From positions 496,001-560,000 of the forward strand of contig BCHX01000008.1 in the NCBI GenBank assembly GCA_001599755.1: DNA of 64,000 nt, written 5' to 3'. Every line of letters starts with the position of its first letter. The first letter of the stretch is position 1. Positions 46,130 through 58,174 of the stretch are shown piece after piece. Under the pieces are notes generated by a model. The model searched no databases, had not been told where the DNA came from, and was given only the letters and a program-made list of their open reading frames with translations. Source of the stretch: Gliomastix tumulicola (lineage: Eukaryota; Ascomycota; Sordariomycetes; Hypocreales; Bionectriaceae). Made by a program: the position numbers and the translations under genes.

Positions 46130-46745
46130 GGTTCAAAAGTGGACAGAGGGCCGTTAGCCTATATGCAAGAGTCTTCTGCTCTGGAAGTCGCCCACTGATT
46201 GGTTCAGTACTCGATCTGACAGCTGGCCAGATCTCTACTATCTGCAACCACTTTATACCCGTGCCCCTCGAGCAGCCCGTGTGATCCATCCGTGAGGAGA
46301 CCTTGCATATCGACCTCATCCGCTCTAAAATGGCGACAGCGGCTGCTCAACATGGATGCTTCCAAAGAATCACAGATGCAGTGTCACTGCCGAATGGAAC
46401 TGGTTCCGCAGCTTTGAGTTGTTTAACGTGTAGCCGAGTTCCTTCGGTTCCATGTTTCCTACACTATTGATGTTTGATTGATAAGACGCCACATGATTTC
46501 TCGTTACGCGAGGAATATTTGATGATTGGAACGGGTTGTTCCCGACAGCCTGGAACCTGGAATAGTCTATCTGAGCTGCATCTCGGTAACGAGTCTCGGT
46601 AGTTTCGACGACCTGCATATCGTACATATAAGTGTTGGGGGCCACAGACACTGAAGGATAGTCAGCCCACTATCCATCTGCAGCTGCTTTCAACACGCCA
46701 TTCTTTTTGAATACCTACCTAGCTTCACATCCTACAGCCGTCGCC
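46130..46745. other. Divergent promoter between monooxygenase and UNC93-like gene
   Basis: TATA-like elements serve both sides (46257-46251 minus; TATAAG at 46627-46632 plus). A 93-codon minus frame at 46651-46370 overlaps the promoter and looks non-coding. Confidence 0.55.
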
Positions 46746-48348
46746 ATGTCAGAGCCGCCCCAGAAGCACCCGGTCACCTGGTACCGTGGTACCATCTTCT
46801 CTGCCTTCATGGTGGCTGCAACGGCCTTCACCTGCCCTGGTATCTTTGGTGCTCTCAATGGTATGGGCGCTGGGGGAGGTGCCAGTCCGGAGATCGCCAA
46901 TGCCGCCAACGCGGTCGTGTTCGGTGTCATTGCCATCTTCTCTCCCTTTGTTGGTGTTCTCTGCAACCGTCTTACGCCCAAATGGACACTGGCTGTATGT
47001 TTACTCCTCATCCTTTTGCAGAGCTTGAAACATGGCTGATCATCTCACCACCAGATCGGCACTCTTGGATATGCCCCTTATGCTGCTGGCATGTACCTCG
47101 TTGATCGCACCGGTCAGGACTGGCTGGTTCTTTTCGGCGCCGTCACTTGCGGTCTCTGCGCCTGCTTCCTGTGGATTGCCAGCGGTGCCATCTTCATGGG
47201 ATATCCAGAGGAGCATCGAAAGGGATTTGCTAGTAAGTGCTGCCTGGATCTGCAATGCTCTGTCGCTCACTAACGATTAATTCAACTTGCAGCCTCCATC
47301 AAGTTTATGCTTCAGAACCTAGGAGCTTCAATCGGTGGCATCATCAGTCTCGTCCTCAACGTCACGCGCAACTACAGAGGATCCGTCAGCAGGGCCACCT
47401 ACATCGTCCTCATGACAATCATGTGCCTCGGAGGCCCCTTCGCCCTCGCCCTGCCAGCAGCGCATCAGGTCCAGCGAACAGACGGACGCAAGGTCATCCT
47501 CGGCCGCAGCCCCAACCTCACGAGCGAATTCGCCATCTTCTGGAAGCTCCTGAAGCATCCCACCGTGCTGGCGACTCTCCCGCTTATGCTCTACGCTCAG
47601 TGGTTCCTCGGGTACCAGTGGCAGTTCAACTTCGCCTACTTCACCGTGCGTGCCCGCGCGCTGAACTCGATGCTCTTCTACCTGCTCGGGTTCGTCGCCT
47701 CGTTCCTGCTGGGGCAGTTCCTTGACTGGCAGCGCTTCACGCGCAAGACACGTGCCCGTGTGGGCTGTCTCATTGTCTTCTTCTCTGTCGGCATCTCGTG
47801 GATCATCGGACAGGCGGTGCAGACGCGTTATGCGAAGACCCTGCCCACGCTCGACTGGGCTGACGAGGGCTTTGGGCTCGGCTGCTTCGTCTTTGTCCTC
47901 TGGGGGGTCTCGGACCCATTGTAAGTCACTCACTCTTCCTCATGTTCGAGGCTCATAGCTAATATAACTTGTCGGGAATAGGGTCACCACGTACAAGTAC
48001 TGGGTCTTCGGGACCCTGACCAACAACGTCAACGAGGCCGCTTACGTCGCCGCCCTCATCAACTCCGTCGGCTCTCTCGGTTCGACCTTCGGCTTCGTCA
48101 TCGGAAAGATGAAGTTCTCCCTCGTCGGCGCCTGCGCGATCAACCTCACGCTCTTCTTCCTGTCCATGCCGGGTTTGTTCTGGGTTGTCTGGACCCGTGT
48201 CACAGAGACGTCGCATGGGACAAGTCTCGTTGGATATGTGCCTGGACATGAGCTTGAGGGAGATGGACATGGTTCTGGTGAGGAAAGTCCAGTAGAGCAC
48301 GTTCGAGACCTGTCCGGCAAGTCCGTCACGGAGAAGGCGGCAGTCTAA
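46746..48348 (+). CDS. UNC93-like MFS membrane protein
   Basis: Four exons (46746-46994, 47055-47232, 47293-47920, 47982-48348) give 473 residues, all in phase. About eleven or twelve hydrophobic helices are spaced as in a major facilitator. Family marks are GALNGMGAGG after the first helix, LGYAPYAAG, LWIASGAIFMGYPEEHRKG and FMLQNLGASIGGIISLVLN, which match fungal UNC93-like/DUF895 proteins. The C-terminus is a charged, cytosolic tail (HELEGDGHGSGEESP). The transported compound is not known for this family in fungi. The position between two FAD monooxygenases and a dehydrogenase suggests import of the substrate or export of a product. Confidence 0.87.
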
Positions 48349-48579
48349 AATGCCGCGTCGAATACTGCAAGAAGGGGGGAGTGTGGATTATAACGCAGAA
48401 GCAATACTAGCCCTTCATCTAAAGAGGTGAAGACAATAAGATTTAATTCAAACTATTCGATTGCTTCGGTACAGAAATAGCCCCCTCGTGTCCTTGAATG
48501 CTTTGAGTCAGCCACTTGATTCTCGACACTTCGGAGAGAAGAACCCATTGCAGAGTCTCGTATTTGCGGCACATGCCGT

Positions 48580-49508
48580 TTACATGTCCATGCCGTTCAA
48601 CTGCACTCTGAGGAGGTTAGAGCTCTCAATCTCCGTAGCCCGAGCCTTCAGCTCATCCACGTCCCAGTTGGCCCAGACAAACTTGCGCTTGAGAAACGCA
48701 GCCTCGGGGGAGGCAAGCCAGGCAACAAAGTTGCCACACAGCTCAGCTACAGTAGAAGTCAGCAAGAGGATCTCAAGATCGACAGGATATGTGACGCGTC
48801 TGAAGAGTACTTACGCTTGTCCTGACCGACCACGCCAAACCTGGAGTTGAGTCCGGTCCCAACGACGCCAGGCTGCAGCTGGACGATATGCCACTCTGGC
48901 TCCTGCTCCTGCAGGTAGTCAAACATCTTGACAACAGCAGCCTTCCCAGAAGCGTAAGCCCAGTGCTCGACCCACGCAGGCGCGATATGAGCCATGCCCG
49001 AGGAGATGTTGTACACATGAGGCTTGGAGGCGAGCGTAGGCGCAAAGGATTGAACCGTGTTGAAGGCGCCGATGACGTTGACTTCGATGCCGTAGCGGTA
49101 CTGCTCCTCAGAGTAGCCCTTCACCGGTCCGAGATCCTGAGAGACTCCGGCGCTGTGGACAAGGATGTCGATCTTGGCGCCACCTGCCTTCTTGACGAGG
49201 CTCGCCACCGCGGCATCAAGGCTGGCGCGCTTGCTGACGTCGACGCTTTCGAAGATGACGGTCGTGTTGGGGGCCAACTTGGACAGCTCGGCCGCCGTCT
49301 TCTCCAGGTTCTCGAGACGTCGGGCGAGAATGGCGATGGTCTTTGCGCCGGCCTGAGCGAAGGCTTCGGCGATGGCTTTGCCAATCCCTGTTGCGCCGCC
49401 CGTGACGACGACAAACTTGCCTTTGGCATTGAGCTCGGGCCTCTTGGGGTCAATGGCAGCGTATGGCTCGCTGTGCCAGGTCTTGGTGAAAGAGACGAAG
49501 CCGGACAT
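48580..49508 (-). CDS. Short-chain dehydrogenase/reductase
   Basis: Two exons (49508-48815 and 48746-48580) give 286 residues. The classical SDR elements are present: the nucleotide-binding TGGATGIG (residues 36-43), the HSAG of the NNAG position (118-121), the Ser in NISSG (169/170) and YASGK (Tyr185, Lys189). An Arg pair in LARRLEN after the second strand favours NADP(H). There is a ~30-residue N-terminal extension and no targeting signal. It oxidises or reduces a hydroxyl or keto group, and in this context perhaps an aromatic intermediate. A TATA element (TTTATAT, 49633-49639) lies about 125 bp upstream. It shares a promoter region with the regulator. Confidence 0.9.
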
Positions 49509-50022
49509 GGTTGCTTGATGGCTCGATGGAATCGTTCCTGAGTTTGGTCTGAGTTGAGTTAGGATTGCAGATGGTTATTGATGGGTTGAAGGGGACAAGG
49601 ACAAGAACAACAAGGAGGTGGAAGGGTACTTTATATGGATATATTTGATCTCTCTCTATAGTACGGATGTTCTATGACACCTATTACATCCTTCCGCTCT
49701 GTCTGCACTGACTGATGTGCAATGCAACATCCATGAAAGTGTTGGCGGTGGTTCCAGGGTAAGTCGGTCGTTCGCTGCTCTGACGATTATCCCATATCAA
49801 GACTAGTGCCACTTCCACGGAGGTTTGTCAGCGAACTTCCATGGAAGCTTGAGGCGGAAAGTCTGCACACGCTATCCTCCTTTCGGCGCGAAAAGTGGAC
49901 GCACTGCGTCTTCAATATAAGACGGCCTCCGCCCCTCTCACCCGCTTCCATGGAGGCCCTCTAGAAGTATTTCCCCCCAGTTTGACGTGGCGAGGCAAAT
50001 TCCAATAAACCACAGACTCTCC
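49509..50022. promoter_or_regulatory. Divergent promoter with repeated CTTCCATGGAAG-type palindromes
   Basis: 514 bp between the dehydrogenase and the Zn2Cys6 gene. Copies of a near-palindrome occur at 49812-49823 (CTTCCACGGAGG), 49836-49847 (CTTCCATGGAAG, perfect) and 49945-49956 (CTTCCATGGAGG). A partial copy at 50019-50029 overlaps the regulator start codon. TATAAG at 49916-49921 would serve the regulator. The clustering suggests an operator, perhaps for autoregulation; this is inference. Confidence 0.5.
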
Positions 50023-51960
50023 ATGGAAGCAAACAAGCGTCCGAGGAAGGTGAGTCCATAATCCAATCCAATCTAGGAAACCAAGTCGGCCCCGCGGACA
50101 CCTAGAATTAGAATTAACTAACAGTTCAGAGGGCAGGCGTGCGACTTGTGCTACTCTCGGAAGCTCAAGTGCGATAGGACGTCGCCGCGATGCTCAAATT
50201 GCGTTACATACGGGAAAGACTGTACGCATACGGTGCAGAGCCGCAAATGGAAGAAGCCCGGCGCGCAGAGGAGTGAGCGCGGCGGAGAGTCGGAAGTCAC
50301 AAAACTGAAGAGTCTAGAAGACGAGGTCGAGCGCCTAAGGGCTGAACTGGTACGTGGTGCTAGCTGATGAGTACATCCGTAGATGGCAGTAGAATATTGA
50401 CGTGAAATCCAGCGTCAAGAGCGGAACCGGGTGCGAGATGGTCCTCAGAATGTCAACAACGCTCCAGCTGTGTCAGCCCCGGTTGAATCCCCGAGCAACG
50501 ATAATGCGGACGACACTTCTGCTGGCTCCATGACGCTTCCTCCGCTCCAAGAAGCTATGACTATGATCGCCGTGTTCCTCAACAGCTTCAACTCGGTCCT
50601 TCCGCTCTTCGACGACGAAACACTACTGCGGCTTGTGGGCGAGTGCTATGCACTTCCTCCCCGACAGCGTGTTCCTACGGCGTGGGCTGCAATTCACGTC
50701 GTCTTGGCATTAGCCTGGCAGCACATGCCAGTAACTGACACAAGTGAAATTTCCAGTTCTCGAACTGATCGCGCGACAGAGTACCTCAACAAGGCGCAGT
50801 CTATCACCTCTCAATTGATGTTGGGTGACATCAATCTCCTCAACGTACAAGTACTCCTGGGCATGGTGATGGTCCTCCAGACGGCAAGTGATACTACGGC
50901 GGCGCTTATCTTGATCTCAGCAACGATGCGCCTCGTACACAAGCTGGGGCTACAGAATCGATCTACATCAGCTTATCTGGACCCCATGGAGAGGAGACAG
51001 CGCGACCGTGTCTTCTGGCTGGCGTATATTCTCGACAAGAGTCTCAGTCTGCGGGCCAACCAGCCATCTGTCCAACTCGACGACGACATTGATGTGGATT
51101 TGCCCTCGCCATCGCTGGAATTTGAAGAGGACGAGGGCGGGTCTGGAGGTACCATCGTCTCTACCAACGGCAAAGCTCGCATGAACTTCCTCCTGGCGCG
51201 TGTCCAGCTGGCCAACATCGAAGGTGGTGTCTACGACTGTCTCTATTCAACACGAGCTGCCAATCGCAGCCGAGAAGAGCGATCCGTGGCTAGACAGAGC
51301 ATAGTCAAGGCGCTTGAAGCATGGCACACGTCCATCCCGCCGGAATTCCGTGCCGGAGTCGTCACTTCAAACACGCGCAACAATCCTGCCTGCAGCAGCT
51401 TGTTCTGTGTCATGCACTCGACCAGTCTCCAATGCATCACACTTGTCAATCATGCGAATGCCTGGGACCAGCAATGGGTAACCGGTCTTCAGAACTATAG
51501 TAGAGGAACGCAGGCGCTGGAACTACCGTCTGGTTGGCAGGGTCTTGTTGGTCAAGCTCGCGGCTTCATGATTCTGTTTAGGGAGACCTGGTCATCTGAC
51601 GTCTGGTTTAAGAAGTGAGTGAATACCAAACGTGGCTCTCGGTGGCCCTTGCTTATACTGACTACTCTCAGGATGGTCTCGTGCTCCTACATCACCGCCA
51701 TGGGCCTGTTGATAGCCAACGACCTGTCCCATTTGGAGCACGAAAAGATGCAGCAAGATAGTCGCCTCGCGGATCTGGCTCTCGAGTGGCTCAGAGACAG
51801 AATCAGCGAAGGTCAGAAGCCCGAGGTTCACGTACTGCTGGATGTCTGCGCCGAAGCGGTCCGTGTTGTTCGGCAAAGAAGAGCGGAGGCCATCGCCGCG
51901 AAGCCTGCTGGCAATTCGTTGTCGAATTTCCTTATTGATACCTGGTCATTTCCTGTCTGA
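50023..51960 (+). CDS. Zn2Cys6 transcription factor, likely cluster regulator
   Basis: Four exons (50023-50049, 50137-50349, 50413-51614, 51672-51960) give 576 residues. The first exon has only nine codons (MEANKRPRK). I chose the acceptor before GCG at 50137 because it yields RPRKACDLCYSRKLKC; an earlier acceptor would insert four residues. The cluster is CDLCYSRKLKC-x6-CSNC-x6-C, followed by a basic linker (RKWKKPG) and a coiled coil (VTKLKSLEDEVERLRAEL) for dimer formation. The fungal-specific domain shows LVHKLGLQNRS and RRQRDRVFWLAYILDKSLSLR. It probably controls the adjacent monooxygenase, UNC93-like and dehydrogenase genes. As a dimer with a coiled coil it would prefer symmetric sites. 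Confidence 0.9.
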
Positions 51961-52236
51961 TCTGCCAGGAATGGGAAAGCTGTCACGGACTAATATTGCC
52001 TGTCACCGTGTAATGGGGGGTGACGGTGTAGAGTTGTCCTCTTCAGCACCCAAAATGGTGTCTCTCACTTTGCCAGGGGTATCAAATTGAAGATAGAAAA
52101 ACGTCTGATTGAAACATATGTTCGCTGCGTCATCCATAATCGCTAAGTATTTAGCCTAATAGCTGGACACAGAAGCCCAGTCAAACATCAAATGAGTCGC
52201 TCTAAGATACTCCCGCACATTGCAGCAGTCCTCGTA

Positions 52237-52995
52237 TCATCTTTTTCTGGGCTTTGCAACGGGAGCGTCATTCTCATGCGCATGGCCACCCCCGCCCATT
52301 TCGTTACCAGATTCCTTCACATCACCGCCGTGATCATCCACCTCTCGTTTGCGCCTCCGGCTAGGCGCTCGGCTCGGCTCTTGGTGTGTGGCTCTCGACC
52401 GACTTGGGCCTGCAGAGGCAGTGCTCTCCCCTTCTTCCACCACGGGGCTAGGAGGGGTCCTGCGGTTTCCAGCATGAGATGCGAGGACGTCGCTTCCTTG
52501 AGACATCACCGTGTCATTTTCGGCCGTCCCAGCTTCGACCGTCTCATCTTCGACCGTCTCATCTTCGGTCGTATCGTCTTGTGGGTTCGGGCTCTCGGCC
52601 TCGCTGCGGCTTGCATCGTAGCCGCTGTCGAGATTGCTGTGGCTCGCATCGTAGCCGCTATCGAGATTGCTGTGGCCGACGTTCATGGTCGCTGCACTTG
52701 GTCCTATGTTCGTTCAGCAAAGCCCCTCCCCCCAGAGTGTAGATCATAGATATCGTGAAAGAGAGCATCGGAGATTGATGGACGTACTGGATAAGGAGGC
52801 GGGCCTTGAGACTCCGACTACGATTGATTGTGCGCTGCGATGGGCTTCTCTCAAAGTCGCGATGGCGGTATACATGGAATGTCGCTGGTTTGGCCGTAGC
52901 GATGCTGTATCGATGCGTGATGCCTCAGCCAAAGCTACCGCATCGGCAAGAAGCTCCACGAGCATGTGTTTGAAGCTCTCGATGTCGTGGAGCAT
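52237..52995 (-). CDS. Hypothetical protein with helical N-terminus and acidic repeat tail
   Basis: Two exons (52995-52788 and 52703-52237) give 224 residues. The N-terminal ~70 residues are helical (MLHDIESFKHMLVELLADAVALAEA, RHSMYTAIATLREAHRSAQSIV). The remainder is disordered: two perfect copies of SNLDSGYDAS in a row, then acidic repeats built on DETVE, then Ser/Pro/Arg-rich stretches and a basic end (RRRKREVDD, KPRKR). No domain recognised. The basic patches may be nuclear signals. It appears to be a lineage-specific fungal protein. Confidence 0.6.
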
Positions 52996-54014
52996 GATGA
53001 TTGAGTGCTCGAGACGGAATGTAAAAGATGTTTTGGAGATATTCTGCTGATGTGCGACGGAGCGAAGGGAACGGACTTTGGAGGATGTTTGACATTATAG
53101 AGTCGATAACAGAAAGAGAGGACACGGTGGTGAGCAAGGAAGACTGAGGAGCAGGAAGGGGTGGTTGTGTGATCCTGCCTCCTGGAATAAAGCTGTGCCC
53201 TGTAGTCGGGGAGACGAGACCTCGGGCATCAGACTGGGGGGGACTGTTATTGCCTCCTTGTGATTGAGATGCAGGGAAGGTTTAACACGCGTTGCTAGGA
53301 AATTCGCGGCGCTGAAGCGTTAGAACGCGGCATGCGCACGTCGCGCGCATCCTGCTCTTTCCAAAGAAAAATTGGGAACGACCCTCGGTGCACCTTGTCA
53401 GCCTTCCGAGTACCTTGAAACAATGTGCGTTGCTCCAGCTACCGAGAGCCTAAACACAACAGCTCAAAATGTCACGACTCGCCCTCACGAGGCAAGATAG
53501 AGAATCTGAGAGGCAGTGAAGAGCACGTGTCTAGCTTGTCTAGGATCATACCGAGATCCGGAGCTGCTCACGTGAAGCATATCGGCCAGGTTCACTCCTG
53601 GTGTCTACCTGGTTCAACAACATGATGCCGGCTACATGCTCACCACACGTGGTGCTCGCTGGCTCATTCGTGACCGAGCCACGCGGGCTGCTCTCCTAGT
53701 ACGTACGTGTATTACCTTGAACGCGTCATTGCCTGTCCCTCCCGATACTACTATTTAAGCTCTGTCGGGTCTATAACAGGATGGGATATGCTACCTTCAA
53801 GTCGTGGATGAAAGGTATGCGATGAATGAAATAGTATATCGTTGGTAGAGTAGGACATAGTTGAATTTGTTGAGCAGATCAAGTATTAGTAATTAATGCT
53901 GTGGGAAGAACGAAAAGATGAATAACCGAAAAGAACAAGAAAAACAAGAACGAGCAATAATCATATTACAGGCAGTTGAGAGAAGCTCAAGAAAGAGGGA
54001 CGGATATTAAAGCC
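52996..54014. other. Intergenic, nothing recognised
   Basis: About 1 kb of promoter and 3' sequence with short frames only. Confidence 0.55.
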
Positions 54015-54696
54015 TTAGACCTGGGCAGGAGGTGCGACATTCGTACCGGTGTTCCCAGAAACACCAGACATCCCAGATACCGGCCGTTCCTTGGCCGCAA
54101 CCCGCTCATCGCGACGACCGCGGCGAGTTTCCCGGAAGAGGAGGCCCTCAATCACCATATTACAGAGGAGAAAGAAACTGCGTCAGGGACCATTAGCAAG
54201 ATGTCGATACAGCGTCGACGTACGGATAGATAGAAGATGCCCAATACTCACAAGGCCACAAAGGTAAATGCCTCGACGGTCCGCTTCAACGAGCACCTTC
54301 CAAAGCCCGGCGACGTTGACCGGCATAGACGTCCACGCCAGTCAGTCACCGCCAAGATGAAGGACGTGAGCCATAGGTAGGAGAATATGAAGCTGACGGG
54401 GAGAAAATGACCCCCATAGGCGCTGGACAGTGGCAGGAACATTGCGATAAGGTACCAGACCATGGTGATAACAGCCTGAGTATGAGAATTAGCCGCCAAG
54501 TTCGCGTTGGGTAGGAAAAGATCGGAGATGTACGTACGACGACCTCTTCATAAACAATGTGAGAGCCTCGGAAGCTGTACCGATTCAAGAGGTAGGAAAG
54601 CACGCCGGTTACGATAGCGGCGGAAGCAAAGACCATGAAATGACAGAACGATGCACCCGCTCTGTATGATCTCGAGATGGGAGCCATGGTCGCCAT
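54015..54696 (-). CDS. Four-helix membrane protein, MARVEL-like
   Basis: Three exons (54696-54538, 54475-54252, 54177-54015) give 181 residues with matching phases. Four hydrophobic segments can be placed: FCHFMVFASAAIVTGVLSYLL, AVITMVWYLIAMFLPL, FLPVSFIFSYLWLTSFILAV and EAFTFVAFFFLLCNMVIEG. Short loops and a charged cytosolic C-terminus (RETRRGRRDERVAAKE) complete it. This layout and the WYLIAMFLP...SYLWLTSFILA pattern fit fungal MARVEL-domain proteins, which sit in membrane microdomains. The exact role is unknown. Confidence 0.75.
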
Positions 54697-55929
54697 GGTC
54701 GTTGTAGATTTGCTCGCGGCGGCAGTGGGAGGATATCTGAGGAGTAGTGAGAAAGAAGCCTACTTGATCATCACGGAGAGCGAATTTTGCTTCACCATTT
54801 GTGCTGGTATTTATATCCCATCGTACAGCCTGTACATCTACCCTTTTATCTTAATAGATATGACGCAGCCTTGCCGTCACTACTCGATGTCCTCACAATA
54901 ACAGGTCGCCTTGGCAGCAATGGGAAGTGGCACACCAATCTCGGCTGGATGCGGGGTCGAGACCCAACCTCATCTACCCTCAGCCGGACGAATTAATCCG
55001 AGGGGACGATGAGAAAGCACCATCGTACGATCTTATGTCAAAGTTTGTGGCTATCTACGTCACTGTCCGAACCACGCCATCGTGGGTGTGGAGAGCGGAG
55101 AGCCGCCCTTGAAGACTACCGCCTTCTGAAGCGGACAAGTTTCGAAGCTAGCGAGTGTTTTCGCATGTCAGGTGACGCGTTTTCTCATACTGGGACATAA
55201 TCTCGGGAGACGAGAAAGTTACTATCAATCACACTACTTTGGACGGGGTTAGTCTACATTAAGTTCGACCGCGCGCCCGCCTACGGTCACCTGGTTCACG
55301 GCTGGAACTGGGGCTTCACTGTTGGCACAAAGCTAATACATGGACTCATAACCAGCAGGGAGCCGAGGTCGCGTTGATAGCGTGAGCCAGAGTCGTGCCA
55401 CGGCTAGCATGGCATGATAGTGGTGATGAATTCTGGGGCCGTGTTAATCAGGGCTTCTGAAAATTCAGGAATAAATGAAGCTTGGGTTTTTGATCGGGCC
55501 TGGATGCTAAGTATCTAATAGTATACGTATCTAAAAGAAAAAGAGTAGTTTTACTACCATGTTTATTTTCTACTTAGGTAGATAAATCGCATATACTCTA
55601 CGTGCAGGCACTGCTGCCGTTCATAATTACATTCATCCATGCCTGATTTCTCCCAAGCGACTGTGACATCCTACGTAACGTTTTCTATTCATGTTCCATA
55701 TCAAACCTGGTTAGTCGCCCACATGCTGGGCGTTTCCCAAGGCGTTTTCCAAGGCGTTTCCCAAGGCGTAATCTCATGATAATCCTAATATGGGTCTCAT
55801 ATCACCTGATAGAATAATCTGCGACTTGGACGAGCCTCCGATTTTGACTCAATACCCCATTTCAGCGTTCCACGGCCTTCACGTAAAATAAGTATCATCA
55901 TCGCAGCCTACGTGTAGTTCGAATTCCCG
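54697..55929. other. Intergenic with a short tandem repeat
   Basis: AT-rich DNA between divergent genes, with the 12-bp tandem repeat at 55729-55769. No gene supported. Confidence 0.55.
55729..55769. repeat. 12-bp tandem repeat, unit GGCGTTTCCCAA
   Basis: Three full units (55729-55740, 55741-55752 with one C-to-T change, 55753-55764) and a five-base remainder. It lies about 160-200 bp upstream of the HET gene start. Confidence 0.9.
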
Positions 55930-58174
55930 ATGGCCCTTTGCGATGCATGCAAAGCTATCGACTTCCGTCAACTGCTTACTGCCTGCCTCCTTCAGTGTCG
56001 AGATAGACAGTCCGCAGACGACGAGACCAACTTTTCTGCATGTCCTCCCGGCGGCTCCAGCATAGACTGGCATCACGGAGATATTTTCGAGGTCGGATAT
56101 TGCGCGCCAGCATGCGATCTTTGCAGTGTCATCTTTCAATCCTTCGAGAAAACACCTCCCCGAGCCACGGAAGATGCCAGAGGCTTGCCCCTCGCTTTCC
56201 GTCCACACCAAAACAAGATCGAAGTCTGTTACAACACGGTGCAGGGTTTAGTCACATTGTGTCGCCTGGATATATACATGGACAGAGCAGCAGGCGAGTA
56301 GATCTGACGGACGATACCCTGAGCAGAAGCTAACAATCTATGTAGTCGATCAATTATTTCATACCTGCAAGATCGAGGAAGACGACTCTCCGCCAGTCCT
56401 CAAGGTGATGCAAAAAAATCCCATGTCCCAGGAATCTCTGGAGATTGCTTCCGGATGGTTGAAAGACTGCCTGGAGAATCATCACCGCTGTCACGCATCC
56501 GATGAGACCCGAAGGCCACCAAAACGCCTTATAGACGTTGGCAACGCAGCTCAGAATCCTATTCTTGTCGAAGTGCCCCCTAATTCTCGACAGATCCAGT
56601 GGCTGTCCCTGAGCTACCAGTGGGGGAAGAGGCACGCAAAGGAGCTTAACAAGGAGACCATGTCCGACCTCATGAAGGGAATTCCCATAAGCACACTTGA
56701 TCCCACCATTCAAGACGCAATATTTGTGGCCAGGGCTCTGAAAATTCCGTACATCTGGATTGACGCACTGTGTATCGTCCAAGGGGGAACTGAGTGGAAC
56801 GAGGAGGCCTCTAGAATGAATGAAATCTATGGCGGCTCCCTGGTAACCCTCGTCGCTGCCAGCTCAGCCAGCGTTGCAGAGGGATTCTTAAGAGAGCGGC
56901 AACTACGATATGTTCCATTACCGTGGCCTCAGGCTCAGAAACTGGGCGCGGAAACCTGCGTACCTCCACCAACAGTGTACATATCGCCGGAATGGGACAA
57001 TCATGAAGATATATCAAGGGGAACTTGGAGGGGTCGAGGATGGACAATGCAAGAAGGGCTGCTTCCCAATCGACTACTCACTTACACGTCCTCCCAGATG
57101 ATTTGGGAATGCTGCGAGGAGCAGAGGTATGAGAGGGGCGTAAGAAAACGCCTTGACAATGTGGTAGCGAAGGTCGAGCAATATTCGAGCGACGGGGACA
57201 TCTCCTTTGGGTCAGGATGGCTTTGGAAGCTTGATACGTTTATAAGATTCAAGACCTTCCCCGCCTACCTACCAAGCAACCGAGACTACGACCTATCCTC
57301 AGCATCGGAAACTTTTCGGCTGTGGTACGACCTTGTCGAGGAATACTCTCCGCGGAGATTCACCAATGCAACGGATCGGCTTCTGGCACTGTCAGGGCTT
57401 GCAAAGATATTCGGTGGCTGGATTCGATGCGGAGATTATGTTGCTGGCCTATGGGGGCCTGATTTGACAAGAGGGCTGATGTGGTACACTGAAGGCACTG
57501 CGCTGGTTCCTCGGAGTTCTCCGGAAAGAGATCAGCTGATTGAAGCTGGGTTTCCGTCCTGGAGCTGGGCTAGTGCTGGATATGACGTGGTTAAAAATCG
57601 TTGGAAAGGCAACGGTGGCATGCGAACATTAGCGCAAGCTGAATTTGCACCGAGTGACTCCTCAAGCGACAGCCAGGCCACTGGGACGGCGAGAAGTTGT
57701 TGCGTGGTCTTGAATGGCCCCCTGAAGAGAGTTCAAAGACTTTACAATCCGGCATGGAGCTCTACAGATGTGTCAATGTCTAGACTTGAACGGCACCTTT
57801 CTGCCACAGTCGAAATAGAAAGTCCCGAGGGTGGTGTCAGCGACAGGTATTCTTCTTCATCTTTGGGGTACTTCACGATAGTTCAGATGCTTGAAGATCT
57901 ATACTCGCTAGACCTTCTTGTTCTGGAGCCGACTGGTCAAGCTGGAGATGGTACACAGTTGTATCGTCGCGTTGGAATTCTCACACTCCGGAGTGTCCAA
58001 CATGAGCCTAGCGCATCACCGGAACTCCTTGCGGCACTAGACAGGATTGAAAACTCCATGTCTGCTCGTCTGAGAGGTGATCAGATATGTGGTACGAGGT
58101 ACGAGGGATCCAACGAAGTGACGATGGAGATAAGAGAGGAATCATGGCCGCGAGACCGTGTGTACATAGTATAA
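55930..58174 (+). CDS. HET-domain protein with apparent GC-AG intron
   Basis: Two exons (55930-56293 and 56346-58174) give 730 residues. No GT donor restores the frame, but a GC donor does: the exon ends in CAG, followed by GCGAGT, and the 52-nt intron contains a GCTAAC branch site and ends TATGTAG. The N-terminus is Cys-rich (MALCDACKAIDF, CAPACDLCSVIF), typical of this HET subtype. After the intron come WLKDCLENHHRC, the HET core LSLSYQWG, ARALKIPYIWIDALCIVQ, EEASRMNEIYGGSLVTLVAA and the distal GRGWTMQEGLLPNRLL and FPSWSWAS motifs. It could trigger incompatibility-type cell death. A small membrane-protein gene follows on the same strand. Confidence 0.85.

Noticed and set aside
46370..46651. 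93-codon minus-strand frame upstream of the UNC93-like gene
   Set aside because: Lies across the TATA region of that gene and has no domain or splice signals.
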